Below are positions 8,096-17,689 of a stretch of DNA of 64,000 nt, in pieces (within the stretch, counting starts at the first letter, position 1; each line of letters opens with the position of its first letter). The DNA is from CAVVIH01 sp963748295 (GTDB taxonomy: Bacteria; Acidobacteriota; Vicinamibacteria; Vicinamibacterales; 2-12-FULL-66-21): positions 248,001 to 312,000 of the forward strand of contig CAVVIH010000006.1 in assembly GCA_963748295.1 (NCBI GenBank), written 5' to 3'. The position numbers and the translations under genes were made by a program. Below the pieces are notes generated by a model. The model had not been told where the DNA came from, searched no databases, and was given only the letters and a program-made list of their open reading frames with translations.

Positions 8096-8174
8096 GATCC
8101 TCGGTCGTGCGCGCAGAATGTGCGCGGGCACGCGCCGGAAAGACGGCAGAATCTGCAACTCGGTCCGGACCGAG
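8096..8174. repeat. intergenic repeat ending in AACTCGGTC palindrome, copy 1
   Basis: Contains GCGCAGAATGTGCGCGGG, then GCAGAATCTGCAACTCGG, then the palindrome GGTCCGGACC. The same order occurs at 40331-40407. The palindrome alone recurs at 11821-11842 and 11936-11957. Confidence 0.75.
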
Positions 8175-8224
8175 CCACCCTGTGCGCTCGAGGACGCTTC
8201 CGACTTTCGCCAAACGCTCCGGCA

Positions 8225-8249
8225 GGCAGGCCTAAAGGCCTGCGCTACG
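8225..8249. repeat. GGCCTNAAGGCC hairpin repeat
   Basis: CAGGCCTAAAGGCCTG followed by CGCTACG. The same hairpin plus GCGCTAC tail occurs at 42039-42064 and in tandem at 53709-53785. Confidence 0.8.
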
Positions 8250-8304
8250 TCCCGAACTCGAGCGCCGAGTCCCGGCGCCGAATCCCGGGCGCCGAGCCGG
8301 TCAG

Positions 8305-11300
8305 CTACCGCAACGTCACATGCAGATACACCGAGTGACGGCCGTACAGACTCGTTGAACGGCTTGAACGCGACGCCATCAACGCTGAACCGCAGCGTTG
8401 CCGGATCACCGGTGATCGACTTGCCGATGTCGTTCGCGTCAAGCGTGATCGGACGCCAGTCGGTTCTGGGGCCGGACTCCTCAGCGGCCAGCAGGATCGG
8501 ACCGTAGAAGAGGCTCGCCACGTTCGGCTGATCAACGACCGGCTCCAGGTAGAAGTGCATCGGCATCCGCAGCTCGATCGTGTCGTTGGCGCGCCAGCTT
8601 TTCCCGAGTGAGAGGTACAGTGCCGGGCACCGCTTTGACCGAGCGATCCCGCCCGTTGATCTTCACCGTGAACCCGCGTGTTGCCCAGCGCGGCACGCGG
8701 ACCTTGATGTCGAAGTCGCCGCTTCCCTTGACGACGATCCGGCTCGTATCCGCGTAGGGAAAGTCCGTCATCTGCTGCACGACGAGCTTCCGGTCGCTCC
8801 AGTTCAACGTCGACGGCACGAACAGGTTGACATAGAGCGTGCGGTTGTCGGCGCTCTTGAAGTAGATCGAGTCCTGAAGCTTCGTGTTGCTCTCGAGCGC
8901 CGTGCCGTTGCAGCAGGTGAAGCCGCTCATGTCGGCATTGCCGAACCGCTTCTGCGCGCCCGGATTGAGCGGAACGTGGTACGTGTTCCCGGCATTCTCT
9001 TCGGCCACCGATGCGAGGATGTGGTTGTAGAGCGCCTGCTCGTAGTGGTCCATGTACTTGGCGGTCTGATCGAACATGAACAGCTGGCGATCGAGCTTGA
9101 GCAGGTTATAGGTGGCGCAGGTCTCGTTCTGACCGCCGTTGGCGAAACCGTTCTCCCACAGCGTATCGGGCTGCGCGGTGAAGCACTCGGCGTTGTTCGG
9201 ATTCCGCGCGCCGGCGACGCCGCCGATGCTGTACATGTAGCTGTTGTTGACGATTTCCCAGAAATTCTCAGCGATGAGGTAGTAAGGGATTTCTTTCGTG
9301 CCGCGGAACGTCTCGAGCGCACCAGTGATCTGCGGGATGTGCTGATTGGCGTGCTTGCCGCGGATCGTGTCGACGTTCTTCGCCAGCCCGTGATCGTGAC
9401 TCGCGTTGCCGAAGAAGAGGTTCGTGTTGTCGAACAGCTTCGCGGACTCGAGGAACCGGCGGTCGCCGGTCAGACGGAACAGGCGCGCCATGACCTCGTT
9501 CATGCCGCCGTACTCGCCGGCGATGTAGCGGCTCCACATGCTGACCCGCGTCTCGGGCGGCAGCGCCTTCAGCCGCGCATACGCCCAGGCGCCCATGCCT
9601 GTCGCCACTTCCAGCGCCTTCTTGTTGCCAGCAACCTCATAGCTGTCCAGCAGTCCGGCGAGGATCTTGTGCAGCGTGTAATAAGGCGCCCAGATCTGGG
9701 TGTCCTGCGTGCCGTAGGTCGCGCCCTTCTCGAGCATGATGAACTGGTCCGGCGGGTAGCCGCTGATGAAGCCGGCGCCCCAGTTCCAGTAGTCGGTGCG
9801 GATCGCGCCCGCGCGCAGGTTGGAGTCATATCCAGTCCGGCCCGGCCCGGGCGGAACAGCGGTCGGATCGGCGACGGACGGTCCGCCTTCCTTCGCGGGC
9901 TTCCCTGACTTCTGCGACAGGTCGTACAGCGTGTCGATCAGGTAGTTCATCTTCTCGAGGAAGTTCGCGCGCAGCGCCTCGTCGTACGTGGTGCTGGCAT
10001 ACGCCTGCGCGATCGCCGAGAGATAGTGTCCCGTCGCATGCCCACGGAGCCTCGTCGTCTGGTTGTCCCACCCCTCGAGCGGCTGCGCGCCGGCCGGCTG
10101 CGGCTGCCCGAACGCGTCCCTGAAGTTGTAGAGGAAGCGATCGGGATTGGTTTCCGCGAGGCCGCGGATGAACTTGTCGCGATTCCTGATGAACGCGGTG
10201 TCGCGCCCGTTGGTGTCGCGTTCGAGCACGACCGCGCTGAGCGGAAACGCTTCGGCAAGACGGCTCGGCGGCGTGGTCGTTCCCACCGGAACTTTGACGA
10301 TCACCGTTGCCTTCGGCGCGAGGCTCGTTCCGGGCACTCTGCCGGTCACCGTATAGGTGCCGGGCTTCAACACCTCGCTGTTGTCGGTGGGTGACGGCCA
10401 GATCACCCGGACGTCCGGCCCCTTGGCGTTGTCGCGATAGACAGCCGGAATCGAGTAGGGCAAGCGCGGCAGCGTCCCCACGATCGTTTCAACCCTGACA
10501 TCCGGCACGTTCGACAGCCTGGATGCGAGCGGCGAGTCCTTCGGGATTGCAGCAGTCGAGATCTCAGGCGGAGGCGTGCCGCGGCCTCTCGTAGACTGAC
10601 GCCCAGACAGCGCGTTCCTGCGAATCGACGCAATCTGTACATCGTTCAGCGCGATGCGGTAGATGCGCACGTCGCGCAGCCGCGCGTGCAGGGTAGGCTC
10701 CGACTCATTCTGCGAGCGGCCGATGAAGAGACGTCTCGCGGCTCCGGACGATTGACCGAGAATCTGCGCCACGTTCACTGCCACATTGGCCGCCTGGCCG
10801 ACTTTCGCGCCGTCCAGATACGTTGTGAGTACACGTGCGGCGGGATCGAGCACTACCACGACGTGGATCCATTGATTTTCGAGAAACTTCGCGGGTTCGG
10901 TTTCCTGAACCTTGCCCTGGATCGCAACCGCTGCGCGCAGCCCTGCCGCACTGGCGACGGCGAACAACCGCGTTGACGCGTTCTGGCCGAAGTCGAAGAC
11001 CGGTCCGGAGGCGCCAGTCGGAAGAAACAGCCAGCCGCTCACGGTCAACGCATCTTCGCCGGCAAGCGCATCACCTGGAAGCTGAAGGTGGCTACCCTCG
11101 CCGGTCAGCAGCAGGACCCTTCGGAACTGGGCATCGTCGACGAACGTGCCCCCGTTTCCACGCAGCGTGGCGTGGCCCTGGTTTCTCGACGAATCCTCGG
11201 CGTTCTCGGCGAGCACATAGCGCGCCGCGAGCGCCGTTTCACCGATGCCGTCGAGGAATTGATCACCTCCCTGCTGGCTGGTCTGTCCTGCGTGGACGAG

Positions 11301-11357
11301 GGCAACGAGGCTGATCGAGCCGGTCAACAGCAGCGAGACAGACACACGCGTAAACAT
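8305..11357 (-). CDS. GH127 beta-L-arabinofuranosidase-like protein with LamG domain, two frame breaks
   Basis: A secreted protein of about 1017 aa. It has a signal peptide (LLLTGSISLVALVHAG), a laminin-G/concanavalin-like domain (about 40-245: LTVSGWLFLPTG ... IHVVVVLDPAARVLTTYLDG) and a linker with an Ig-like segment. A large GH127 (DUF1680) catalytic domain follows, seen in TGHYLSAIAQAYA, IWAPYYTLHKILAGLLD and NNAECFTAQ. The zinc/nucleophile region shows ENGFANGGQNETCATYN and GFTCCNGTALES, with the CC pair typical of the family. The frame is lost near 8615, continues in a second frame, is lost again near 8350 and ends in LYGRHSVYLHVTLR. The predicted role is removal of L-arabinofuranose from plant or exopolysaccharide glycans. 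The start at 11357 was chosen because the signal peptide follows directly. Confidence 0.78.
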
Positions 11358-11418
11358 GCGAGCTTTTTGTCTTACTTTCGTGGGTCCTGTCAAATCAGAA
11401 AACGTGATGAGGTGGCGG

Positions 11419-11796
11419 CTACGCTCCGCGCTTCAGCCGAAACGCCGACCAGGTCTCGTCCACGCTGATCAGGCTCACCGGACGCATGCCCAGCCGTTCC
11501 CCCACGGCCCACACATCGTCGCGATTCATGTCGAGGCCGGCGGTCCTGGAACCTTTGCGGAAGAACACCCAGAGCTTCGCGCCGGGCGCCATCGAAGCGA
11601 CGGCGCCTGGCATGCGGGCCTCGAGGTCGGCGCGCGATTTCACGAACAGGAAGATCAGCTGTGCCTGCGCGGGCTTCACGAACTTGACGTCCTTGGCCAA
11701 GCCCAGCGAGTCCACAATCTTCGCAACCGGGTTTATCACGGCGATGGTCGCACCCGGTTTGATTCGGGCCTTCTCAGCGACTGTCTTCTCTGGCAT
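11419..11796 (-). CDS. DUF3052-like protein
   Basis: A 125-aa cytosolic protein with LIFLFVKSRADLEARMPGAV, LWVFFRKGSRTAGLDMNRDD and DETWSAFRLKR. This resembles DUF3052-type proteins, in which a 'DLNRD..W....G' block precedes 'DDTWSALR'. Function unknown. It lies 61 bases upstream of the GH127 start on the same strand. Confidence 0.6.
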   Translation of the reverse strand: MPEKTVAEKARIKPGATIAVINPVAKIVDSLGLAKDVKFVKPAQAQLIFLFVKSRADLEARMPGAVASMAPGAKLWVFFRKGSRTAGLDMNRDDVWAVGERLGMRPVSLISVDETWSAFRLKRGA

Positions 11797-11820
11797 TCAG
11801 CCGCATCCTAGCACGCGGTC

Positions 11821-11842
11821 GAACTCGGTCCGGACCGAGTTC
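11821..11842. repeat. 22-bp perfect palindrome, AACTCGGTC family
   Basis: A perfect palindrome (GAACTCGGTCC / GGACCGAGTTC) in the gap between the DUF3052-like gene and the hydrolase gene. Its relatives at 8156, 11936 and 40386 share the core. Confidence 0.75.
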
Positions 11843-11935
11843 GCGCCGACGAAACGACACGTGCAAACCTGATCTACGCGTTCGTATGTATGCAGAATCT
11901 TCACACATGCGACGCGGGCCGGCGCGCAATTCCTG

Positions 11936-11957
11936 CAACTCGGTCCAGACCGAGTTG
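11936..11957. repeat. 22-bp palindrome, AACTCGGTC family
   Basis: CAACTCGGTCC followed by AGACCGAGTTG, preceded by TTCCTG as in other copies. It lies 16 bases from the stop of the hydrolase gene and could act as a terminator-like hairpin, although no T-run follows. Confidence 0.75.
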
Positions 11958-11972
11958 AAATCCAGAGCGCTG

Positions 11973-13250
11973 CTAATTGTGGCCTAAGTGTTTATCGAGG
12001 AACGACAGCAGTCGTTGCCACGAATCGACGTTGGCGCGCGCCTGACCCTCGGGCGTGCCGCCGGACATGTTCGGTCGCTTCGATACCGGATGGGGGCGCA
12101 CTACCCGAACGTCCGACGTCGGCACGTACGGTCGCGTAATCCTGTGACCGGCATTCTCGTACGAGTAATGCTCGACTGCATGTTTGAAATGGTGGGCCTT
12201 CAATCGCCTGACAACTTGTTCGGCGAAGATGTCCGATGGCCACAGCTGATCGTCAACGCCGGAGAACAGCAGGACCGGCCCGCCGATGCGCTCGACGGGG
12301 ATGGCTGCCCGCGCGAGGGTTGCGCCATCGTTCATGCGCTTCAAGAAGCGGTCTCTGCCACTCAGCGCCAGATCGGAACGAGTGAAGCGGCCCGGTACAC
12401 TGACCAGCGGCTTCCCATTCACTGTCCACGCCGGCGTCTCCGCATCGTCACTCAACCCCGGCCACACGACGCTGCTCGGTACGTTCGCCACCACGACACG
12501 GAACGCTGACGGATACGTGGCGCCGAGGAGCAGCGCCAGCTCGCCGCCGCGCGAAGTGCCGAGCACGCCAATTCGAGCCGGGTCCACGGCAGGCTGAGAC
12601 TTCAACCAGTCGGCCGCCGTCGCGAAATACTCGAGCGGAATGTTGTTAAGCAGCGGCGTCAGGCCCTCGGCGTTGAAGTACGCGAGAGCCAGAACGACAT
12701 AGCCACGCGATGCGAGGCCGCCGGCATGTGCGCCCGGCCTCGGAATGCCGCCCTCCGAACCCGACACGACGATGACCGCCGGACGCCGTCCGGCATCTGC
12801 CGGATAATACGCAACGCCGACCAGACCACGTTCACGGACGGGCACCGCGCGAACACCCGCAGCCATCACGCGACGAGAGATTGTGGCGGTCGCGATCACG
12901 TGGCCGTCCGTCTCGGCGGTGAAGACCCACGGCTGCACGGCCGGTGCGGTGGCAGCCGCAGGTGGCCGCTCACCGCTCGCCGACCAAACGAACTTCATCG
13001 GATCGGCAACCTCCACGCGGCCTCGGCCGTCGGCCTGGAACGTGCCGCTCGAGTGCCATATGCCGCGGTTGCCGTCTGCGCGGATGGTTATTTGCTGTCC
13101 GGGCTCGAGCCCGGAGAGGGCCATGCGAAAAGGCTCGTCCGTCAGAACTGAGTCATGACTCAGTTCGAATCGGGGCGTTTGCAGGCTGGGTGCAACGGGG
13201 GCGACCGACCACAAGAGCAAAACGGTTATCGCGCGCCACGTGAATCGCAT
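11973..13250 (-). CDS. acyl-CoA thioesterase/BAAT-like alpha/beta hydrolase
   Basis: The product is 425 aa from the ATG at 13250, with a signal sequence (WRAITVLLLWSVAPVAPS). Residues ~25-130 form the N-terminal beta domain of acyl-CoA thioesterase/bile-acid-CoA:amino-acid acyltransferase proteins (LTDEPFRMALSGLEPGQQITI). The remainder is an alpha/beta hydrolase with GVLGTSRGGELALLLGA. There Cys or Ser is expected at the nucleophile position, and Ser is present in GTSRGG. HRITRPY supplies the catalytic His near the C-terminus. The frame runs on into the upstream oxidoreductase only because of a base indel near 13320. The stop of that gene is 2 bases upstream, so they are cotranscribed. Confidence 0.75.
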   Translation of the reverse strand: MRFTWRAITVLLLWSVAPVAPSLQTPRFELSHDSVLTDEPFRMALSGLEPGQQITIRADGNRGIWHSSGTFQADGRGRVEVADPMKFVWSASGERPPAAATAPAVQPWVFTAETDGHVIATATISRRVMAAGVRAVPVRERGLVGVAYYPADAGRRPAVIVVSGSEGGIPRPGAHAGGLASRGYVVLALAYFNAEGLTPLLNNIPLEYFATAADWLKSQPAVDPARIGVLGTSRGGELALLLGATYPSAFRVVVANVPSSVVWPGLSDDAETPAWTVNGKPLVSVPGRFTRSDLALSGRDRFLKRMNDGATLARAAIPVERIGGPVLLFSGVDDQLWPSDIFAEQVVRRLKAHHFKHAVEHYSYENAGHRITRPYVPTSDVRVVRPHPVSKRPNMSGGTPEGQARANVDSWQRLLSFLDKHLGHN

Positions 13251-13252
13251 GC

Positions 13253-14011
13253 TCAGATGCCCGTGTACCACGCCCAGCCGTTCTGAATATTCCCCTTCAT
13301 GCCACCGTCGTCGAACTCGATCCGCGACGACGATGCGGCGGACGTACTTCATGCTCTTGTAGCCCATCTGCCTTTCGACGCGGAGCCGCACCGGCGCGCC
13401 ATGCTGGATGGGCAGATCGCGGCCGTTCATGCCGTAGGCCAGGATCGTCTGCGGGTGCAGGGCGTCGAACAGGTCGATGCAATCGACCCAGTCGTCGTAC
13501 GAGGAGAACACCACGAACCTCGCGTCCGGCAGCATGCCTGCCGCATCGAGAACGCTGCCGAGCGTCACGCCTGTCCACTGGCCGATGGCGGTCCAACCTT
13601 CCTCGCACGTGTGTCTGGTGATCTGGGTCCGAGCGTGCAGCTGTTTCAGGTCGGCGAGTGAGAACGTTCGCGGCGCCGCAACCCGGCCCTCGACCGAGAG
13701 CCGCCAGTCGGCGAACCCGCCGTTCTGCAGGCGACGATATTCGTCGCCCAGCTCGGACTTGACGCTGGCGGCGGGGTCGGTGGTTCCGGTCGCCGGAAAC
13801 GAGGTCAGATCGTGAAGGCTGTATTCCTTTACCAGCGACTGCCCCGGGAGAAGCGTGCGATGGGCCGCATACGTCAGGTTGTCGCCCATCCGCAGCAGGC
13901 TGCCGTAGGTCGGCGGCAGATCCTTCGGGTAGCGCGTGAGGAGAAGCCACCGACAGAGGCCAGTCCCGCAACGATCGCCCGGCGCCGGGTGATGAGCCCA
14001 GTGGTCTTCAT
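13253..14011 (-). CDS. molybdopterin-dependent (sulfite oxidase/YedY-type) oxidoreductase, two frame breaks
   Basis: The locus encodes about 252 aa, starting MKTTGLITRRRAIVAGLAS, a twin-arginine-type signal. The core is the sulfite-oxidase fold: LSVEGRVAAPRTFSLADL, then TRHTCEEGWTAIGQWTGVTL with the Cys expected to ligate molybdenum, and HGAPVRLRVERQMGYKSMKYVRRI. The end, restored in frame, reads GNIQNGWAWYTGI. The frame is broken near 13940 (signal peptide) and near 13320 (C-terminus). The enzyme should act in the periplasm as an oxidoreductase on a small or oxidised residue substrate. It overlaps the upstream cytochrome b gene closely, which supports an electron-transfer pair. Confidence 0.78.
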
Positions 14012-14012
14012 G

Positions 14013-14780
14013 TCATTCCCCTACGGTCATGGCGCGGATCTGACGTCTCAGACCGGACTTCACGACCATCACGAGATGCACGATCACGAACAGAAGGAGC
14101 AAAGCGAACGTAAAAAAGTGAATCGTCCGGGCGGATTGGTAGCCACCGAACAGCCCCAGCAGAAATGGAAACGCGGCGGTCACCGCCGGCGACATCGTCA
14201 GGCCGGTGACGACGATCAACGGCGCTGCGACGAAGATCACCAGCGAGTACGCGCATTTCTGCAGCAGGCCGTAGCGCGGGCCGCCAGTCGCGGGCGGGAT
14301 CCGCAGCCGCAGGTGATCGACGACGTCGCCCCAGATGAGGCGCGGCGCAAGATCCTTACTTCTCGGCCAGATGTGCGAACGGAAGTGTCCGCCGAAGATG
14401 CCGGCGAGAAGGTAGATCGCTCCTGGCAATACGAGGCACCAGGCGGCCAGGAAGTGCAGACTCCGCCCCCAGCCGTTCTGATTGAAGATGTCGAAGGTCC
14501 GGCTGGCGCTGATCGGCGCCGCGGCGGCCTGGAAGAACGGCGTCGGCTTGTCCCAGCCCCCGTGACGATGGTTGCGGCTGATCGGCAGCTCGATGAGCGC
14601 CGGCGTGAGGTCGTTGCCTGCCTCACCCCAATAGAGGCGGGGGTGGGCCATCAGGATCACGAATCCGGTGACCGCGAGCGTCAAGACACTCACGGTCAGA
14701 ATCCAGTGGGAGATCCGCACCCAGCGCGCATGACGCAGCACGCTCCCGGCCTGCTCCACTTCATCCTGAACAACGGCCAT
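14013..14780 (-). CDS. cytochrome b561/b-type membrane subunit
   Basis: A 255-aa integral membrane protein with four main hydrophobic segments. Likely haem-ligating histidines are in RISHWILTVSV, SLHFLAAWCLVLPG and RTIHFFTFALLLLFVIVHLVMV. This matches the cytochrome b/b561 family that serves formate dehydrogenase, thiosulfate reductase or YedZ-like partners. The next gene, 1 base away, encodes the molybdenum enzyme. This subunit therefore probably exchanges electrons between the quinone pool and that enzyme. Confidence 0.8.
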   Translation of the reverse strand: MAVVQDEVEQAGSVLRHARWVRISHWILTVSVLTLAVTGFVILMAHPRLYWGEAGNDLTPALIELPISRNHRHGGWDKPTPFFQAAAAPISASRTFDIFNQNGWGRSLHFLAAWCLVLPGAIYLLAGIFGGHFRSHIWPRSKDLAPRLIWGDVVDHLRLRIPPATGGPRYGLLQKCAYSLVIFVAAPLIVVTGLTMSPAVTAAFPFLLGLFGGYQSARTIHFFTFALLLLFVIVHLVMVVKSGLRRQIRAMTVGE

Positions 14781-14830
14781 AAAGGCGGGCTCACAATGCC
14801 ATCAAGCGGCGCCCCGGCGCAAGCGGGGAG

Positions 14831-15310
14831 TCAGCTCTTCAAGCGCAATTTGACGCGTTCCGTCGCCACCCGCAATACCGACTTGATGTCTGCAAACCGG
14901 GTGGTGGCGAGATTGTTGAAGTCTCTCAGGCGATGCTCGAAGTCCTGGCCGCGCGTGGCGTCCTCGACCGCGAACCGCACCTCCTGCAGCGCGACTCGAC
15001 GATGATCGTACGTTCCCAACACGTCGATGCACGCCTTCTGCAGCACGCAGAACAGGCTTCTCTTTCCGCTCGCCTCATCATCCTTGCATTCGCGATCGTC
15101 GGCACGGTTCCACATGGATTCGTCTTTGAGGAGTTCCGCTGCTCTTTCCAGAATGCGCAGGTCCTCCACCGTGACCGCTTGATTTCGTTGCTCGGCGGCG
15201 GGCGTCGTCGGTATGAGTCGAGGCAGTTGCTGCCTGCTCTCGGCAGTGGCGTCGGGAAGAGCGATCGCCGCCGCAATCAGCACCAGGCCGAGAGCCGGAG
15301 TTCGCCCCAT
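14831..15310 (-). CDS. secreted helical hypothetical protein
   Basis: A 159-aa protein with a signal peptide (LGLVLIAAAIALPDATA). The mature chain is predicted mostly helical. It has RILERAAELLKDESMWNRADDR, two cysteines near SLFCVLQKAC, and HRVALQEVRFAVED, then LRDFNNLATTRFADIKSVL. The pattern 'R.lerA..lL....W.r.d.R.C....' resembles small DUF6197-like proteins, but I am not sure of that link. Function is unknown. Confidence 0.5.
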   Translation of the reverse strand: MGRTPALGLVLIAAAIALPDATAESRQQLPRLIPTTPAAEQRNQAVTVEDLRILERAAELLKDESMWNRADDRECKDDEASGKRSLFCVLQKACIDVLGTYDHRRVALQEVRFAVEDATRGQDFEHRLRDFNNLATTRFADIKSVLRVATERVKLRLKS

Positions 15311-15341
15311 TTGCGCAGCCTACCATGAACGGGGAGGTCGA

Positions 15342-16142
15342 TCATCGCTCCCCCTTCTTCAACGCTCCGAGCAGCACCCCGCGCGTGACTGCCTGCTGTT
15401 CCTCCCGACTGATTGTGGCCGTACCGTCGAATAATTGATGACCGTAATTCCCGAACTGGGAATGATTGCCGCCCTTGATCTCAGTCCACTCGGTGTGCGC
15501 CGGGAGCAATCCTTTGTTCGCCATCACTCGATCGGGTGGCGCAATGTTGTCGTTCGTCGCGTAGACCTTGGTGAACGGCGCATCGAGTCTCGATAAGTCG
15601 TCCTCTTTCGGATGCGTCGTGCCGATCAGCACGAAGGCGGCGTCGAGACCACCCCCTGCCCGGGCGATACGCGCGGCAAGTGCGCCGCCGAGCGAATGGC
15701 CGGCGACGACCCAGCGGACAATTTCCGGATGAGCCGCGATGAGCGCCCTGGCACTGTCCACGACCCTAGCTTTGTGCGAATCGAGCGGAGCGAACCGGTA
15801 GGGAAGTTTGACGACGAATACGGCGTACCCCGCATCGGCAATCGGGCGCAACAGAGGCGCGTACGCATGTGCATGAATTCCGGAACCACAGATGAAGACC
15901 AGCGCCGTGCGATCTGGTCTGTCCGGCAGGAACTCCAGTGTGGCTGGTCCGTCGGAAACCGTGACTTCCGGGCCGCTGCGAAGCAATGCATCCGCGACAC
16001 CTCGCGTGCGGACGGAGTTCGCGAGCCAGGAGAGCGCGAATGTTGCCCAGAGTAGAAAGCCGAGGCGAACCCATCGGCGTATTGAACGTCTCTGCGTATT
16101 CGGTGTGGGATACCGGTTTTCATCCAGTGATCTCAAAGCCAT
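15342..16142 (-). CDS. membrane-anchored alpha/beta hydrolase
   Basis: Using the ATG at 16142 the product is 266 aa, with one N-terminal membrane helix (VRLGFLLWATFALSWLANS). An alpha/beta hydrolase domain follows. ALVFICGSGIHAHAYAPLL supplies the oxyanion region, VVAGHSLGGALAARIA carries the nucleophile Ser150, and GGNHSQFGNYGHQLFDG carries His227. The block RFAPLDSHKA and the 'GGNHsqFG.YG' ending are typical of alpha/beta hydrolase 5-type proteins. The substrate is unknown. The frame extends upstream to 16340 but loses protein-like character there. Confidence 0.7.
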   Translation of the reverse strand: MALRSLDENRYPTPNTQRRSIRRWVRLGFLLWATFALSWLANSVRTRGVADALLRSGPEVTVSDGPATLEFLPDRPDRTALVFICGSGIHAHAYAPLLRPIADAGYAVFVVKLPYRFAPLDSHKARVVDSARALIAAHPEIVRWVVAGHSLGGALAARIARAGGGLDAAFVLIGTTHPKEDDLSRLDAPFTKVYATNDNIAPPDRVMANKGLLPAHTEWTEIKGGNHSQFGNYGHQLFDGTATISREEQQAVTRGVLLGALKKGER

Positions 16143-16509
16143 CACCCGCCTCGAGCAGGGGCGCCGTGAGCGAAGCCGCACAATCAGCGCAGACCCCAAT
16201 ACGCGAAATCGCTGCGCATTCCGCGGTGCCTGGCATGCCCGCCCGGTCGCGGCTCGAACTCCTCCAGTTCCACCCTCGGTGCGTGCCCCACCAGGCGTCG
16301 CTCCGTCGTGGCGAGTGGCTCTCGCAGGCGGGCCGTCCAAGGAAGTGCCGATGCGCCGGCGTGCGGCACACGAACAACGTAATCAAACCTGCCCTCCCTA
16401 CCGATTGCCATACCGCGCCTCGAGCTTCATTGGCAGCAGAATACATGACCGAGAACGCCGTGCCGCCTATTGAGCTTCACTCCGCCGGTGGCCAGCGCGG
16501 AAGCTCGGC
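16143..16509. other. no confident gene
   Basis: A 367-base stretch between the hydrolase and the GNAT genes. Short minus-strand frames exist (16120-16446, 16184-16411), but neither has a recognisable motif or signal peptide. I see no tRNA and no clear hairpin terminator. Confidence 0.4.
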
Positions 16510-17025
16510 TCATGCGCCGCCGAACTCTGGAAGGTATCGAACGAGACCGCTGCTGCCGGCGAGAGCGCCAGCTACCAGTTCCATGGCCATGAATACTTCA
16601 TCGGCTACCGGATATTCACAGCGCAGACCGTAAGAGTTTGCGGTTCGGAACCCGAACCGCGGGTAGTACTCCGGATGACCGACCACCACGACCGCGCGAA
16701 TGCCAGACCGCAAGCACTCCTCCAGCCCGTCTCGCAACAGCCGTGAACCGATGCCTTGTCGCTGCATTTCGGGCAGGACCGCCATCGGACCAAGGCCCAT
16801 GACAGACTCGACGGGCTGCGCTGCCTCGATCACGACCGGCGAAAACAACACGTGCCCGACGATGTCGGAGCCGTCGACGGCTACCAGCGAAATGATCGGG
16901 TGGCCCGCGCACCGGATTGCTTCAACGATCCGGGATTCGTCGGTCTGACCGAATGCCGCGTCGTGCACGCGCGCGATCGCGCTGTCGTCGCCGCGTTGCT
17001 CGGGCCGCACCTGAAGCGTGCTCAT
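16510..17025 (-). CDS. GNAT family N-acetyltransferase
   Basis: This 171-aa protein (ATG at 17025) has the acetyl-CoA loop MAVLPEMQRQGIGSRLLRDGLE and the downstream VVVVGHPEYYPRFGF block, which is typical of YhbS/predicted N-acetyltransferases. It catalyses acetyl transfer from acetyl-CoA to an amine of unknown identity in the cytosol. It starts 4 bases past the stop of the CPBP protease gene, so it is probably translated with it. Confidence 0.8.
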   Translation of the reverse strand: MSTLQVRPEQRGDDSAIARVHDAAFGQTDESRIVEAIRCAGHPIISLVAVDGSDIVGHVLFSPVVIEAAQPVESVMGLGPMAVLPEMQRQGIGSRLLRDGLEECLRSGIRAVVVVGHPEYYPRFGFRTANSYGLRCEYPVADEVFMAMELVAGALAGSSGLVRYLPEFGGA

Positions 17026-17029
17026 CTCG

Positions 17030-17689
17030 TCAAAAGAAGCGCTGCTGCAGGGCGAGATGCGCTGCATTCGCGGCGATGTGGCAGACGATCGCGTAAGGCA
17101 GGCCCCAGCGCCAGAATATCCAGCCCAACGGAAGGCCTGCTAAGGTGTATTTCACCAGGAGCGCGGCACGATAGTAGTTCGCCAGCGTCGGATCCGCCGG
17201 GAGCGGGCGGTCAAGGTGCAGCGCCGCAAAGAACAATGAGGAGCCGACGAGCGCGAGTGCAAAGGCGAGCCCCGCGCGTTTCGTTACGCGCCAAACGATC
17301 CACGCGACCGCGCTCATGAGGAAGAGGCGTACACTGACCTCCTCGACGATCGGGGCAGCAACCATCCCGACCACCGGCTTCAGCGTCGTCATCCGCTCGG
17401 CCAACAGCACGCGAATAGTTGGATCCGATTCGGCGATCAGCCGATTGGCCAGGAGATTGGCCGCCCCCAGCACCAGTCCAACCGCAAGCGACAGAACCGC
17501 CAGCCTGACCCGCTGCCCGCCTACGAACCGAGGCAGCACGCGGCAGCGTGAGGCGGCCGCGAATCCCGCGAACACGAGAACCGCTCCGCCGACAGCGGCA
17601 ACAGCGAAGGACGCCGGATTCTCGATGTCCCCGCCAACCATCAGGCCAATCATCAACGCGAGCCACGCCGCGGACGTGGAGACCGCCAC
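17030..17689 (-). CDS. CPBP-family intramembrane metalloprotease
   Basis: A 219-aa membrane protein with about seven hydrophobic segments and the three CAAX-protease/bacteriocin-processing motifs. These are EEVSVR (116-121), FAALH (154-158) and HIAANAAH (204-211), whose Glu and His residues coordinate the catalytic metal. The natural substrate is unknown; relatives are linked to bacteriocin immunity or prenyl-protein processing. The start is a GTG overlapping the TAG of the upstream permease by one base (TAGTG), which implies translational coupling. Confidence 0.82.
   Translation of the reverse strand: MAVSTSAAWLALMIGLMVGGDIENPASFAVAAVGGAVLVFAGFAAASRCRVLPRFVGGQRVRLAVLSLAVGLVLGAANLLANRLIAESDPTIRVLLAERMTTLKPVVGMVAAPIVEEVSVRLFLMSAVAWIVWRVTKRAGLAFALALVGSSLFFAALHLDRPLPADPTLANYYRAALLVKYTLAGLPLGWIFWRWGLPYAIVCHIAANAAHLALQQRFF

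Noticed and set aside
13146..13165. Perfect 20-bp palindrome AACTGAGTCATGACTCAGTT inside the hydrolase gene
   Set aside because: It is within coding sequence (encoding part of FELSHDSV) and unrelated to the AACTCGGTC intergenic family, so chance is likely.
11973..13889. Apparent fusion of a molybdenum oxidoreductase with an alpha/beta hydrolase
   Set aside because: A one-base indel near 13320 hides the stop at 13253. Restoring it gives the normal end of the oxidoreductase and a signal peptide at the start of the hydrolase.
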